Positions 35,348 through 44,201 of a stretch of 64,000 nt of DNA are shown in pieces. The stretch is from Streptomyces sp. SID8352 (lineage in GTDB: Bacteria; Actinomycetota; Actinomycetes; Streptomycetales; Streptomycetaceae), in the NCBI RefSeq assembly GCF_009862265.1, contig NZ_WWGX01000001.1:1-64000 (forward strand). Reading direction: 5' to 3'. Position 1 is the first letter of the stretch. Every line of letters starts with the position of its first letter. Made by a program: the position numbers and the translations under genes. A model generated the notes under the pieces. The model ran no database searches and had not been told where the DNA came from. It saw only the letters and a list, made by a program, of their open reading frames with translations.

Positions 35348-35485
35348 AGGCGAACTATTTGTTGACCCTGTGTACCGAGTGGGGAGCGCGCTGTGATTCA
35401 GTGGCGGGGAGGCTGCGAGGGCACCATGGAACGGGCGCCCGGGACAACCCTTGATTCGCTGCGAGGTCTCGGGGGGAGGGCGAGC

Positions 35486-37159
35486 ATGGAGACCGAGTCG
35501 GAGCCCTACGTCCGTCTTGCGTCCCTGCGGCAACTGCACCAGGCCATGGCCGACATGAACACGGCCCGCAGTCTGGCGGACACCCTGCAGACCGTGGCCG
35601 ACGGCGTCGTGCGCGCCCTCGGCTACGAACTGGCGTGCGTCAACATGGTCCGCCCCGACGGCGATCTGGTGGTCGCCGCCTTCGCGGGCAACCAGGCCGC
35701 CGAGGCACTGATCACGGGCCGGGTCGGCTCCCGCGCCTCCTGGGAGCGCCGGCTCGGCATGGGCGAGCAGTGGGGCGACCTGATCTTCATATCCCACACC
35801 GAGGGCTGGGTCCTCGACGACGACGACGTCCCGCAGTGGTACACCGAGGGGCCCGAGCCGCGCTTCGAGGACGAGTGGCATCCCTCGGACCGCCTCTTCG
35901 CCCCCATGTACGCGCCCCGGCCGCAGGGCGGCGGCACCAGCGGCGAGCTGATCGGCGTCCTCTCCGTGGACCGCCCGCGCAACGGACGCCGCCCCGGCGC
36001 CTGGGGGCGCGAGGCTTTGCAGATGTACGCGTTCCAGGCCGCCATCGCGGTCAGCAACGCGCGGCTGCGCTCCAACATGCAGCGCGCCCTGGTCCGTCTG
36101 GAGCGCGAGCAGCAGGCGCTGCGGGCCAGCGAGGAGAGCTTCCGGCAGGCCTTCGAGTACGCCCCCTCCGGCATGGCCATCGCGGAGATGGGCGGCGACC
36201 AGCACGGCCGCATCCTGCGCACCAACGACGCGCTGTGCCGGCTCCTGGGCCGCCAGGCGTCCACGATGCGCCGCTACTCCTTCTCCGACCTCGTCCACCC
36301 CGAGGACATCGGCACCCTGCTGCGCACCTCCGCCGAGGGCGGCCGGGCCGAACTGCGCCTGGGGCGGCGGGACGGCACCTATGTCTGGGTCTCGCTGCGC
36401 AACAGCGTCGTCGCCGACGCCGCCGACGGGCCCCGCTTCCTGCTCACCCACGTCGAGGACATAGAGGAGCGCAAGCGCCGCGAGCTCCAGCTCGCCCACC
36501 GCGCCTCCCACGACTCCCTGACCGGACTGCCCAACTCCGCCGAGCTGCGCTCCCGCCTCGCCGCGCGGCTGTGCCAGCGGCCCCAGTCCACGCCCACCGA
36601 GGCCGTCGTCGACCAGCTCGACGCCGCCTACGGGCATCCCGTCCTCGACTCCGGCGGCCACACCTTCGACTTCGGGGCCGGGTTCGAGTCCGATCCGTAC
36701 GGGGCCTGCGACCACCATGTGCACGCCGTCGCCCCCGAGGACGGCCCGGAGGACGACGGGACCAAGGGGCTGGCGGTGCTCTTCTGCGACCTGGACGGCT
36801 TCAAGTCGATCAACGACCGGTTCGGTCACAACGCCGGGGACGCCGTCCTCATCGAGGTCGCCCGGCGGCTCGGCCGCGGGGTGCGGGACGGGGACACGGT
36901 GGCCCGGCTCGGCGGCGACGAGTTCGTGATCCTCGCGGACGGGCTCGGCCGGGCCGACGCGGCGGACCTCGCGGTGCGGCTGCGCAACGAGATCATCCAG
37001 CCCATCCGGGCCGAGGGGCGGGCCGTCCGGGTCGGCGCCAGCTTCGGCATCGGCTGGGCGCACTGCGGAATGACGGCGGACGAGGTGTTGAAATCCGCTG
37101 ACGAGCGGATGTACGTCGAGAAACGATCTCGTCCCAAACAGCACCGCCGGGCCGGCTGA
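35486..37159 (+). CDS. cdgB: CdgB, GAF-PAS-GGDEF diguanylate cyclase
   Basis: This 557-residue cytoplasmic enzyme should make cyclic di-GMP, which in Streptomyces holds BldD active and delays sporulation. A GAF domain (about residues 20-205), a PAS/PAC region (about 220-335, GTYVWVSLRNSVV, LLTHVEDIEERKRREL) and a GGDEF domain (about 340-550) are visible. The active site is intact GGDEF at 476-480, and the inhibitory I-site RxxD is present as RDGD at 467-470. An insertion of about 65 residues, Asp/His-rich, interrupts the early GGDEF domain. The ATG at 35486 follows GGGGGGAGGG; an in-frame start 31 codons upstream is possible. Confidence 0.93.
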   Translation: METESEPYVRLASLRQLHQAMADMNTARSLADTLQTVADGVVRALGYELACVNMVRPDGDLVVAAFAGNQAAEALITGRVGSRASWERRLGMGEQWGDLIFISHTEGWVLDDDDVPQWYTEGPEPRFEDEWHPSDRLFAPMYAPRPQGGGTSGELIGVLSVDRPRNGRRPGAWGREALQMYAFQAAIAVSNARLRSNMQRALVRLEREQQALRASEESFRQAFEYAPSGMAIAEMGGDQHGRILRTNDALCRLLGRQASTMRRYSFSDLVHPEDIGTLLRTSAEGGRAELRLGRRDGTYVWVSLRNSVVADAADGPRFLLTHVEDIEERKRRELQLAHRASHDSLTGLPNSAELRSRLAARLCQRPQSTPTEAVVDQLDAAYGHPVLDSGGHTFDFGAGFESDPYGACDHHVHAVAPEDGPEDDGTKGLAVLFCDLDGFKSINDRFGHNAGDAVLIEVARRLGRGVRDGDTVARLGGDEFVILADGLGRADAADLAVRLRNEIIQPIRAEGRAVRVGASFGIGWAHCGMTADEVLKSADERMYVEKRSRPKQHRRAG

Positions 37160-37280
37160 GCCGCAGGTCAGCGCCGAGCGGCCGCCGGAGCCACCCGATC
37201 GGGTCAGTGGGAGCAGGTAGGCTCGCCCTCTCACGATCCGTACCGCACATCAGCACAGCACCCGGTTAGGAGACCTAGGG

Positions 37281-38231
37281 ATGACGCCCGGTAACAACGG
37301 CGCGAGCACGCCCGAGGACGACGATCCGTTCGGCTACCTGTACGCCGACGGGCAGGCCAACGGAGCCCAGCCGCCGTCGGGCGGCTACGGCTACCCGAAC
37401 TCGGTCAACCGGGTGCGTCCCGTCGGCACACGGCAGTACGGGGCGCCGCAGGCGCAGGCCGCACCCCAGCAGCAGGGCGCCTACGGACAGCCCAACTCCC
37501 ACTACGCCGCGCCGGAGACCTACCCCGGCGGCGGCCAGGGCGGGGGCCCGCAGCAGCAGACCGGCCGCGCCGCGGGCGGGGGCGGGGGCGGCGGGCGCCG
37601 CGGGCCCAACACCAAGGGGCTGCTGATCGGCGCGGTGGCCGTGGTCGCGGCGGTCGTCATCGGCATCGTCGTGGCGATGACCGGCAACGACACGAAGAAG
37701 AAGGACGACGAGGCGGCCCCCGCGCCCGCCCCGACCCGGGCCGAGCCCACCGAGCCCTCCCCGAGCAGCACCCAGAGCGGCACCACCGAGCCCGAGGCCG
37801 ACCTCCCGACCACCGACGCCAAGGGCCTCCAGCTCTCGCCGGGCGTGACGACGGCGACGGACATAGCGGGCGCGGAGTCCGACGGCGGCGCCTATGTCAC
37901 CAACCTCAACCAGCCCGGCGCCACGGTCACCTGGACCGTCGACGGCATCCCCGAGGACGGCCCCTACACCCTGTTCGCCCGCTTCAGCGCCGCGGGCGAG
38001 GACCAGTCGATGACGCTCACCGTCAACGGCAAGCCCTTCGGCAGCAAGCTGAACCTGGGGAACTTCGCCCACGCCGAGGACGGCCAGTTCGACAAGGGGT
38101 GGACGGAGACCTACGCCTGGCCCACCCTCAACAAGGGATCGAACACGATCTCGGTGTCCTGTCAGGACGGCGACAAGTGCGACGTCCTGCTGGACCGGAT
38201 GTACCTGCGGAAGGGCCAGACGAAGCGCTGA
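37281..38231 (+). CDS. Membrane protein with extracellular CBM35-like domain
   Basis: This 316-residue protein has a Gly/Gln/Tyr-rich cytoplasmic tail, one transmembrane helix (about residues 114-133, GLLIGAVAVVAAVVIGIVVA), a Pro/Thr/Ser linker, and an extracellular domain (about 190-316) resembling carbohydrate-binding family 35/6: GGAYVTNLNQPGATVTWTV, TLFARFSAAGEDQSM and DVLLDRMYLRKG. The domain should bind a cell-wall or environmental glycan. There is no catalytic module. It is close behind cdgB on the same strand but separated by 121 bp. Confidence 0.82.
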   Translation: MTPGNNGASTPEDDDPFGYLYADGQANGAQPPSGGYGYPNSVNRVRPVGTRQYGAPQAQAAPQQQGAYGQPNSHYAAPETYPGGGQGGGPQQQTGRAAGGGGGGGRRGPNTKGLLIGAVAVVAAVVIGIVVAMTGNDTKKKDDEAAPAPAPTRAEPTEPSPSSTQSGTTEPEADLPTTDAKGLQLSPGVTTATDIAGAESDGGAYVTNLNQPGATVTWTVDGIPEDGPYTLFARFSAAGEDQSMTLTVNGKPFGSKLNLGNFAHAEDGQFDKGWTETYAWPTLNKGSNTISVSCQDGDKCDVLLDRMYLRKGQTKR

Positions 38232-38252
38232 CCGGCGCGGTGCGCGCCCCGG

Positions 38253-39185
38253 TCAGGCGGCCTCCGCCGCCGGGGTGACCCGCACACCCCCGGCCAGCAG
38301 CTCCTCGTACGCCCCCCGGTCGAAGTCCCCCGCCGTCGGGGAGAGCACCGTGGCGGTGGACAGGGCGACGGCCCGGACCAGGCGGTCCGGCCAGGGCAGG
38401 CCCTCGACCAGGCCGGACAGGAGCCCCGCGACCGCCGAGTCGCCCGCGCCCGTGGGGTTGCCGGGGACGTGGTCCGGGGGGACGGCGCGCCAGCGGCCCC
38501 GGGAGGTCTCCGCGAGCAGCCCCTCCGCGCCGAGCGAGGCGACCACGCCGAGGGCGCCGCGCCGCCGGGCGGCCCGCGCGGCCCACGACGGCTCCTGGGA
38601 GCCGGTCAGCTCGGCCAGTTCACCGGCGTTCGGCTTGATCAGGTCGGGGCGGGCGGCCACCCCCCGGCGCAGTGCCTCGCCGCTGGTGTCCAGCAGCACC
38701 GGCACGCCCGCCGCCCGGGCGCCGCGCACCAGATGGGCGTAGGCGCCCACCGGGACTCCCGGCGGCAGACTGCCGCACAGGGCGACCGCCGAGGCGTCGC
38801 GCAGCAGCTCGCCGTAGGTCTCCAGGAGGGCGTTCCACTCGGCGGCGGAGACGACCGGGCCGGGCTCGTTGAGCTGGGTGGTGTCGCCCGTGCGCTCGTC
38901 GACGACGGCGAGGGTGCGCCGGGTGGGCCCGGCGGCGGGCACCAGCGCGTCGGTCACCCCGGGCGTCCGGGCGAGCAGCTCCCGCACGACGCCTCCAGTG
39001 ACGCCGCCCGCGAAGCCGGTGACGGTGGCGCGGTGGCCGAGCGCGGCCAGCACCCGGGCCACGTTGAGGCCCTTGCCGCCCGGCCGCTCCGTGACCCCGG
39101 TGACCCGGTGGGAGGCGTGCGGGCGCAGCGCCGGTACGCGGTAGGTGATGTCGAGCGCGGTGTTGAGCGTGACGGTCAGGATCAC
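38253..39185 (-). CDS. PfkB-family hexose-phosphate kinase (1-phosphofructokinase-like)
   Basis: This 310-residue sugar kinase has both PfkB signatures: the N-terminal GGKGLNVARVLAALG (about 37-51) and the C-terminal GNPTGAGDSAVAGLLSGLVE with the catalytic Asp. The TLNTALD start is typical of the 1-phosphofructokinase/tagatose-6-phosphate kinase subfamily. GTG at 39185 is preferred over the ATG upstream because a GGGGAGG site precedes it. It lies downstream of nagK-nagA on the same strand but beyond a terminator-like hairpin; its substrate may still be an amino-sugar-related phosphate. Confidence 0.88.
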   Translation of the reverse strand: MILTVTLNTALDITYRVPALRPHASHRVTGVTERPGGKGLNVARVLAALGHRATVTGFAGGVTGGVVRELLARTPGVTDALVPAAGPTRRTLAVVDERTGDTTQLNEPGPVVSAAEWNALLETYGELLRDASAVALCGSLPPGVPVGAYAHLVRGARAAGVPVLLDTSGEALRRGVAARPDLIKPNAGELAELTGSQEPSWAARAARRRGALGVVASLGAEGLLAETSRGRWRAVPPDHVPGNPTGAGDSAVAGLLSGLVEGLPWPDRLVRAVALSTATVLSPTAGDFDRGAYEELLAGGVRVTPAAEAA

Positions 39186-39217
39186 CGGGCCGCCTCCCCG
39201 AATCGTCTGCATGCCGT

Positions 39218-39245
39218 GAACCCCCGGAGGGGCGTCCGGGGGTTC
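39218..39245 (-). terminator. Hairpin after nagA, before the PfkB gene
   Basis: Perfect 11-bp arms (39218-39228 and 39235-39245) with a 6-nt loop lie 167 bp past the nagA stop and 33 bp upstream of the kinase start. Confidence 0.6.
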
Positions 39246-39411
39246 CGATCATGCCAAACGGACGGCAGCCGGCCCAGGGCCTTTCGTCCGCCTTCCGCGG
39301 CGCCCGGGAGCGGGGCGTTCCGGCCGGGCCCCGTGTCCGGCGGCGGGAGCCGGGAGGACGGGGCCCGGCCGGTTCCGTCGCGGCCGTCACCGGGCCCGTT
39401 CCGTGCGGGGG

Positions 39412-40557
39412 TCAGCCCTTGCCGGGCTCCACCACCCACTCGCCGTGCCGCATCACGCCCGCCACCTCGAACTCCGCGTCCAGGACGACGAGGTCGGCGT
39501 CCTTGCCGGGCTCCAGGGAGCCGATCCGGTCGGAGAGGCCCAGCAGCCGTGCCGGGTTGACGGAGAGCGCGGCGACCGCGTCCTGCACGGACAGCCCGTC
39601 CACCGTGACCGCCCGCTTGAAGGCGCGGTCCAGGGTGAGCGTTGAGCCGGCGATGGAACCGCCCTCCACCAGGCGGGCGACGCCGTCGGAGACCTCGACC
39701 GCCATCGGGCCGAGCATGTAGCGCCCGTCGCCGAAGCCGGCCGCGTCCATCGCGTCGGTGATGAAGGCGACCCGTCCGGCGCCCTTGTGGTGGAAGGCGA
39801 GCTGGAGCGCGGCCGGGTGCAGATGCGTCCCGTCGTTGATCAGCTCGACGGTGACCCGCTCGTCCTCCAGCAGGGCGGCGATGGGTCCCGGCGCCCGGTG
39901 CCCGAGCGGCGGCATGGCGTTGAAGAGGTGCGTGGCGACCGTGGCGCCCGCGTCGACGGCCCGCACCGTCTGCTCGTAGGTCGCGTCGGTGTGCCCCACG
40001 GCGGCGATCACGCCGTGCTCCGCGAGCAGCCGCACCGAGTCCAGCCCGCCGGGCAGTTCGGCGGCGAGCGTCACCATCCGGGCGTGCCCGTGCGCGGCGT
40101 CGACCAGCTTGCGGACCTCCGCCGGGTCGGGGTCGCGCAGGAGCTGCTCGTCGTGGGCGCCCTTGCGGCACGGGGAGATGAACGGCCCCTCGAAGTGGAC
40201 ACCGGCGATCTCGCCCTGCTGGGACAGCTCCGCGAGCATCCCGGCCTGCCGGGCGAGGACGTCGAGGTCACCGGTGACGAGCGAGGCGACCACCGTGGTG
40301 GTGCCGTGCAGCCGGTGGGTGCGGACGCCCTGGAGGACGTCCTCGGCGCTGCCGCCGGTGAAGGAGGCCCCGCCGCCGCCGTGGTTGTGGATGTCGATGA
40401 AGCCGGGGACCACCCAGTGCCCGGGCAGCTCGACGACCTCGGCCCCGGGGGGCGCCGTGTCCGCGATCCGCGTGCCGTCGACGACCACGCGGCCTTCGTC
40501 CACGGTGCCGGTGGGCAGTACCACCCGGGCACCGGCGAGTACCTTGCTTGGAGCCAT
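39412..40557 (-). CDS. nagA: N-acetylglucosamine-6-phosphate deacetylase
   Basis: This 381-residue amidohydrolase removes acetate from GlcNAc-6-phosphate to give glucosamine-6-phosphate. Metal-binding motifs are in place: IDIHNHGGGG (about 52-61), GVHFEGPFIS with the metal Glu, and GHTDATY with a His ligand. The catalytic Asp lies in ITDAMDAAG, and the substrate-contacting THLFNAM is present. The start overlaps the nagK stop by one base (TGATG), so the two are co-translated. Glucosamine-6-phosphate is the effector of the repressor DasR, so the operon controls its own inducer. Confidence 0.95.
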   Translation of the reverse strand: MAPSKVLAGARVVLPTGTVDEGRVVVDGTRIADTAPPGAEVVELPGHWVVPGFIDIHNHGGGGASFTGGSAEDVLQGVRTHRLHGTTTVVASLVTGDLDVLARQAGMLAELSQQGEIAGVHFEGPFISPCRKGAHDEQLLRDPDPAEVRKLVDAAHGHARMVTLAAELPGGLDSVRLLAEHGVIAAVGHTDATYEQTVRAVDAGATVATHLFNAMPPLGHRAPGPIAALLEDERVTVELINDGTHLHPAALQLAFHHKGAGRVAFITDAMDAAGFGDGRYMLGPMAVEVSDGVARLVEGGSIAGSTLTLDRAFKRAVTVDGLSVQDAVAALSVNPARLLGLSDRIGSLEPGKDADLVVLDAEFEVAGVMRHGEWVVEPGKG

Positions 40558-41537
40558 CAGATGGTTACCTCCGGGGGAGTCGTGGGCCCGGTGGTGGCAG
40601 CCCGGGGAGCGGTGGCACCGGCGTCGAGCAGGTCCCAGGCGAGCAGCCCGGCGCCCAGACAGCCGGCGGTGTCCCCCAGGGCCGCGGGGACGATGTCGGG
40701 GAGCTTCTGGAACGTCACGCGGCGGCCGACGGCCTCCCGCAGCGGTGTGAACAAGGTTTCCCCCGCCTCGGCGAGGCCGCCACCGATGATCAGCACCCGG
40801 GGGTCCAGCAGGGTGAGCGCGGTGACCAGGCCGTCGGCGAGCGCGTCCACCGCGTCCTGCCAGACCGCGGCGGCCCGCGGGTCGCCGGACTCCACGGCCT
40901 TGGCACAGTCGGCGGCGTCCGCCTCCGGGTCGCCGCACGCCTCGGCCCACGCCTGGCTGACCGCCGACGCGGACGCCAGCCGCTCCAGGCAGCCGCGCTG
41001 CCCGCAGGGGCAGGGCACCCCGCCGGGCCGCACGACGATGTGGCCGATCTCGCCCGCGAAGCCGTGCGCGCCCGCCTCCACGCGGCCGTTGATGCCGATG
41101 GCACCCGCGATGCCGGTGCCCAGCGGCACGAACAGGAAGCGGTCGGCGCCCCGGCCGGCGCCGATGCGGCCCTCCGCGAGCCCTCCGGCCCGCACGTCGT
41201 GGCCGAGGGCGACCGGGACCCCGCCGAGGCGCTCGCTGAGCAGCGCCCGCAGCGGCACGTCGCGCCAGTCGAGGTTGGCCGAGTAGGCGGCGATGCCGCG
41301 CTCCTCGTCGACGATCCCGGGAACGACGACGCCGGCCGCGACGGCGGGCTCGCCGAAGCGCCCGGCCCCCTCGTCGCGCAGCTCGGCGGCGAAGTCGAGG
41401 ATGGCCTCGATCACCGCCTCGGATCCTCGGTCGCGTCCCGTCGCGAGGCGCGCCTGGTACAGCAGCTCGCCCCCCGGCCCGGCAAGGGCGGCTTTCATCC
41501 CGGTGCCGCCCACATCGAGGGCGATGACATGTCTCAC
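40557..41537 (-). CDS. nagK: ROK-family N-acetylglucosamine kinase
   Basis: This 326-residue kinase has the ATP-binding start IALDVGGTGMKAAL and the ROK zinc signature CPCGQRGCLE near residue 170, with the active-site GHD (Asp near 117) and the LGTGIAG loop. In S. coelicolor the orthologous pair nagKA converts GlcNAc to glucosamine-6-phosphate under DasR control, and the operon structure and the dre sites upstream support the same role. A glucokinase activity is possible. GTG at 41537 is the start. Confidence 0.9.
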   Translation of the reverse strand: MRHVIALDVGGTGMKAALAGPGGELLYQARLATGRDRGSEAVIEAILDFAAELRDEGAGRFGEPAVAAGVVVPGIVDEERGIAAYSANLDWRDVPLRALLSERLGGVPVALGHDVRAGGLAEGRIGAGRGADRFLFVPLGTGIAGAIGINGRVEAGAHGFAGEIGHIVVRPGGVPCPCGQRGCLERLASASAVSQAWAEACGDPEADAADCAKAVESGDPRAAAVWQDAVDALADGLVTALTLLDPRVLIIGGGLAEAGETLFTPLREAVGRRVTFQKLPDIVPAALGDTAGCLGAGLLAWDLLDAGATAPRAATTGPTTPPEVTI

Positions 41538-41564
41538 GGAGACAGTGTGGCCCGTTGACCCGGG

Positions 41565-41598
41565 AGAGGTCTAGTCCACTTACGTGGTGTAGACCATA
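41565..41598. promoter_or_regulatory. Tandem DasR-type (dre) sites upstream of nagK
   Basis: AGAGGTCTAGTCCACT (41565-41580) matches 13 of 16 positions of the dre consensus, and TGGTGTAGACCA (41585-41596) matches 11 of the 12 central positions. The pair lies 28-61 bp upstream of nagK and 75-110 bp upstream of the divergent binding-protein gene, so DasR could control both. Confidence 0.78.
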
Positions 41599-41673
41599 AT
41601 CCCTCGCGGGAGCGGCCGCCCGGTGCGCGACCGCGGGACCACGAAAACGTCGACGGCAGGGCGGGGCAGAACG

Positions 41674-42939
41674 GTGCAGCGACGCAGAACGGCAATGATC
41701 GCGGCGGCGGCCGCACTGGCCTCGACGGTGTTTCTCGGGGGCTGTGGTCTAGCGGGCGGATCCGACGACGTGACCCTCGAACTCGTCGCCGCCGACTACG
41801 GCGACACCGAGGCCAGCAGCACCGAGCCGTACTGGAAGGACCTGGCCCGCGCCTACGAGGACGAGCACCCCGGGGTCCGGGTCAACGTGACCGTCCTGTC
41901 CTGGAACGACGTCGACCGCGAGGTCCGCGAGATGGTCGAGGCGGGCCGGGCCCCCGACATGGCCCAGATCGGCGCCTACGCCGACTACGCCGACGAGGGG
42001 CTGCTCTACCGGGCCGACGACCTGCTCTCCATACCCGTCCAGGCCAACTTCGTCTCCCAGCTCGCCAGCGCCGGCCAGGTCGACGGCGTGCAGTACGGCC
42101 TCCCCTTCGCCGGCTCCACCCGTGTCCTCTTCTACAACCGGACCCTCTTCGAGGAGGCCGGCCTCACCCCGCCCGAGAGCTGGGACGACCTCGCCGAGGC
42201 CGCCGGGAAGCTCAAGGAGCGGGGCGTCAAGTACCCCTACGCGCTGCCGCTCGGCCCGGAGGAGGCGCAGGCCGAGACGATGCAGTGGATGCTCAGCGGC
42301 GGCAGCGGCTACACCGACGGCCTCGGCGTCTACACCATCGACTCGCCCAGCAACGTCTCCACCTTCACCTGGCTGCGGGACGAACTGGTCGGCAAGGGCC
42401 TCACCGGCCCCGTCGCCCCCGGCGAGATGAACCGGGCCGCCGCCTTCACCGCCTTCGCCAACGGCCAGGTCGGCATGCTCAACGGCCACCCCTCCCTCAT
42501 GAAGATCGCGTCCAAGAAGGGGGTGAAGTACGGCATGGTCCCCACCCCCGGCATCGAGGGCGAGAACAGGAACACGCTCGGCGTGACCGACTGGATGACC
42601 GCCTTCAAGCAGAACGGCCACGCGGACCAGGTCGGCGACTTCCTCGACTTCGTCTACAGCGACGAGAACGTCCTCGCCTTCTCCCGGAAGTACGACCTGC
42701 TGCCGGTCACCGCCTCCGCCTCGCAGACCATGGCCGCGGCGGACCGGGACAAGGACCTCCGCCCCTTCCTCGACGAACTGCAGCTCTCCGAGCTGTACCC
42801 GGCGGGCAAGACCTCCTGGGCCTCGGTCAGCGCCGACGTCAAGAAGCTCATCGGCCGAGCCGTCGTCGACGGCGGCGACCCCGCCCAGGTGCTCGGCGAC
42901 CTCCAGCGCACGGCCACCCGCGCGGGCCGGGCCGACTGA
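41674..42939 (+). CDS. Sugar ABC transporter solute-binding lipoprotein
   Basis: This 421-residue protein starts with a lipoprotein signal (MQRRRTAMIAAAAALAS, lipobox LGGC). The mature part has the family 1 extracellular binding-protein fold: YEDEHPGVRVNV, the PDMAQIG strand, GLPFAGSTRVLFYN and PESWDDLAEAA. It would bind a sugar and hand it to a permease that needs an ATPase such as MsiK. No permease gene is adjacent, so it is an orphan. GTG at 41674 gives a normal signal length; a GTG at 41623 would add 17 residues. DasR sites lie upstream. Confidence 0.9.
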   Translation: MQRRRTAMIAAAAALASTVFLGGCGLAGGSDDVTLELVAADYGDTEASSTEPYWKDLARAYEDEHPGVRVNVTVLSWNDVDREVREMVEAGRAPDMAQIGAYADYADEGLLYRADDLLSIPVQANFVSQLASAGQVDGVQYGLPFAGSTRVLFYNRTLFEEAGLTPPESWDDLAEAAGKLKERGVKYPYALPLGPEEAQAETMQWMLSGGSGYTDGLGVYTIDSPSNVSTFTWLRDELVGKGLTGPVAPGEMNRAAAFTAFANGQVGMLNGHPSLMKIASKKGVKYGMVPTPGIEGENRNTLGVTDWMTAFKQNGHADQVGDFLDFVYSDENVLAFSRKYDLLPVTASASQTMAAADRDKDLRPFLDELQLSELYPAGKTSWASVSADVKKLIGRAVVDGGDPAQVLGDLQRTATRAGRAD

Positions 42940-42997
42940 CCCCCGGCGGGACGGGGCCCGGCCGCCGCCGTCGGCGCCGGGCGCTACCGTGCCGTAC

Positions 42998-43231
42998 ATG
43001 GAACTGGGAGAACCCGACGAGCGCGAGCGCCGCATCCTCGCCCTGGAGCGCCGCGGCTTCCCCGGCCCCGGCGCCAAGGAGCGCGCCGTCCGCGAGGAGC
43101 TGGGCCTGGCCCCGGTGCGCTACTACCAGCTGCTCAACGCCCTGCTGGACGATCCCCGCGCCCTCGCCCACGATCCGGTGACCGTCAACCGGCTGCGCCG
43201 GGTGCGGGAGTCGCGCCGCGCCGAGCGCTGA
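42998..43231 (+). CDS. DUF3263-family small protein
   Basis: This 77-residue cytoplasmic protein is an actinobacterial DUF3263 member: ERERRILALERRGFPGPGAKERAVREELG followed by LAPVRYYQLLNALLDDP, a pattern that resembles a helix-turn-helix. Family members are conserved across mycobacteria and Streptomyces without a known role; a DNA-binding function is only suggested by the fold. A GTG three codons upstream is an alternative start. It lies 36 bp before otsB on the same strand. Confidence 0.85.
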   Translation: MELGEPDERERRILALERRGFPGPGAKERAVREELGLAPVRYYQLLNALLDDPRALAHDPVTVNRLRRVRESRRAER

Positions 43232-43267
43232 GATTGCCCGGCGCCGCCGCGGGATAGGTTCGCCGGT

Positions 43268-44146
43268 ATGGGAAGCCACCAGGACTCCACCCCCGAATCC
43301 CCCGACTCCCCGGACCCCCTGCCGGTCCCCGCGACCGCCGCCGGACGCGCGGGACTCGACGCGCTCCTCGCCCGGCCCGGCCGCGCCGTGATCGCCCTCG
43401 ACTTCGACGGCACCCTCGCCCCGATCGTGCCCGACCCCGACCTGGCCCGCGCCCACCCCGGCGCCGTGCCCGCCCTCGCCGCCCTCGCCCCGCACGTCGC
43501 CTCCGTCGCGATCGTCACCGGCCGCCCGGCCGGCACCGCCGTCCGCCACGGCGGCCTCGCGGACGTCCCCGGACTCGACCGCCTGGTCGTCCTCGGCCAC
43601 TACGGCGCCGAACGCTGGGACGCGGCCACCGGCACCGTCACCGCCCCGCCCCCGCACCCCGGGGTGGAGGCCGCCCGCGCGGACCTGCCGGGGCTGCTGG
43701 CCGGGGCCGGAGCGGGGGAGGGCACCCGGATCGAGGAGAAGGGCTACGCGCTGGCCGTCCACACCCGCCGCGCCGCCGACCCGCAGGGCGCCTTCGAGGC
43801 CCTGCGCGGACCCCTGGCGGAGCTGGCCCGGCGCCACGGGCTCCTCGTCGAACCGGGCCGCATGGTCCTGGAACTGCGCCCGCCCGGCATGGACAAGGGC
43901 GTCGCCCTGCGCGACCACGTCCGGGCGACCGGCGCGGGCTCCGTCCTCTACGCCGGTGACGACCTGGGGGACCTGCCCGCCTTCGCCGCCGTCGGGGCGC
44001 TCCGCGCCGAGGGCGTCCCCGGCCTCCTCGTCGCCAGCGCCAGCGCCGAGGTCACCGCCCTCACCGAGCGGGCCGACCTGACGGTCGACGGGCCCTCGGG
44101 AGTGGTCGGCCTGCTGCGCGCCCTGACCGCCCGCCTGTCCCGCTGA
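43268..44146 (+). CDS. otsB: Trehalose-6-phosphate phosphatase
   Basis: This 292-residue HAD-family enzyme removes phosphate from trehalose-6-phosphate. Motif I is ALDFDGTLAPI (catalytic Asp near residue 43), motif II lies in IVTGRP, the cap-closing GHYGAERWD and EEKGYALAVH follow, and motif IV is VLYAGDDLGDLPAF. It is convergent with otsA, 55 bp away, so the two steps of trehalose synthesis are adjacent but separately transcribed. A Pro/Ser-rich leader of about 25 residues precedes the domain. Confidence 0.93.
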   Translation: MGSHQDSTPESPDSPDPLPVPATAAGRAGLDALLARPGRAVIALDFDGTLAPIVPDPDLARAHPGAVPALAALAPHVASVAIVTGRPAGTAVRHGGLADVPGLDRLVVLGHYGAERWDAATGTVTAPPPHPGVEAARADLPGLLAGAGAGEGTRIEEKGYALAVHTRRAADPQGAFEALRGPLAELARRHGLLVEPGRMVLELRPPGMDKGVALRDHVRATGAGSVLYAGDDLGDLPAFAAVGALRAEGVPGLLVASASAEVTALTERADLTVDGPSGVVGLLRALTARLSR

Positions 44147-44201
44147 CACCCGGCCGCGGGGGTGCGCCCGCCGACGCCCCGCCGGAGGCGCCGCGGTGCC
44201 G

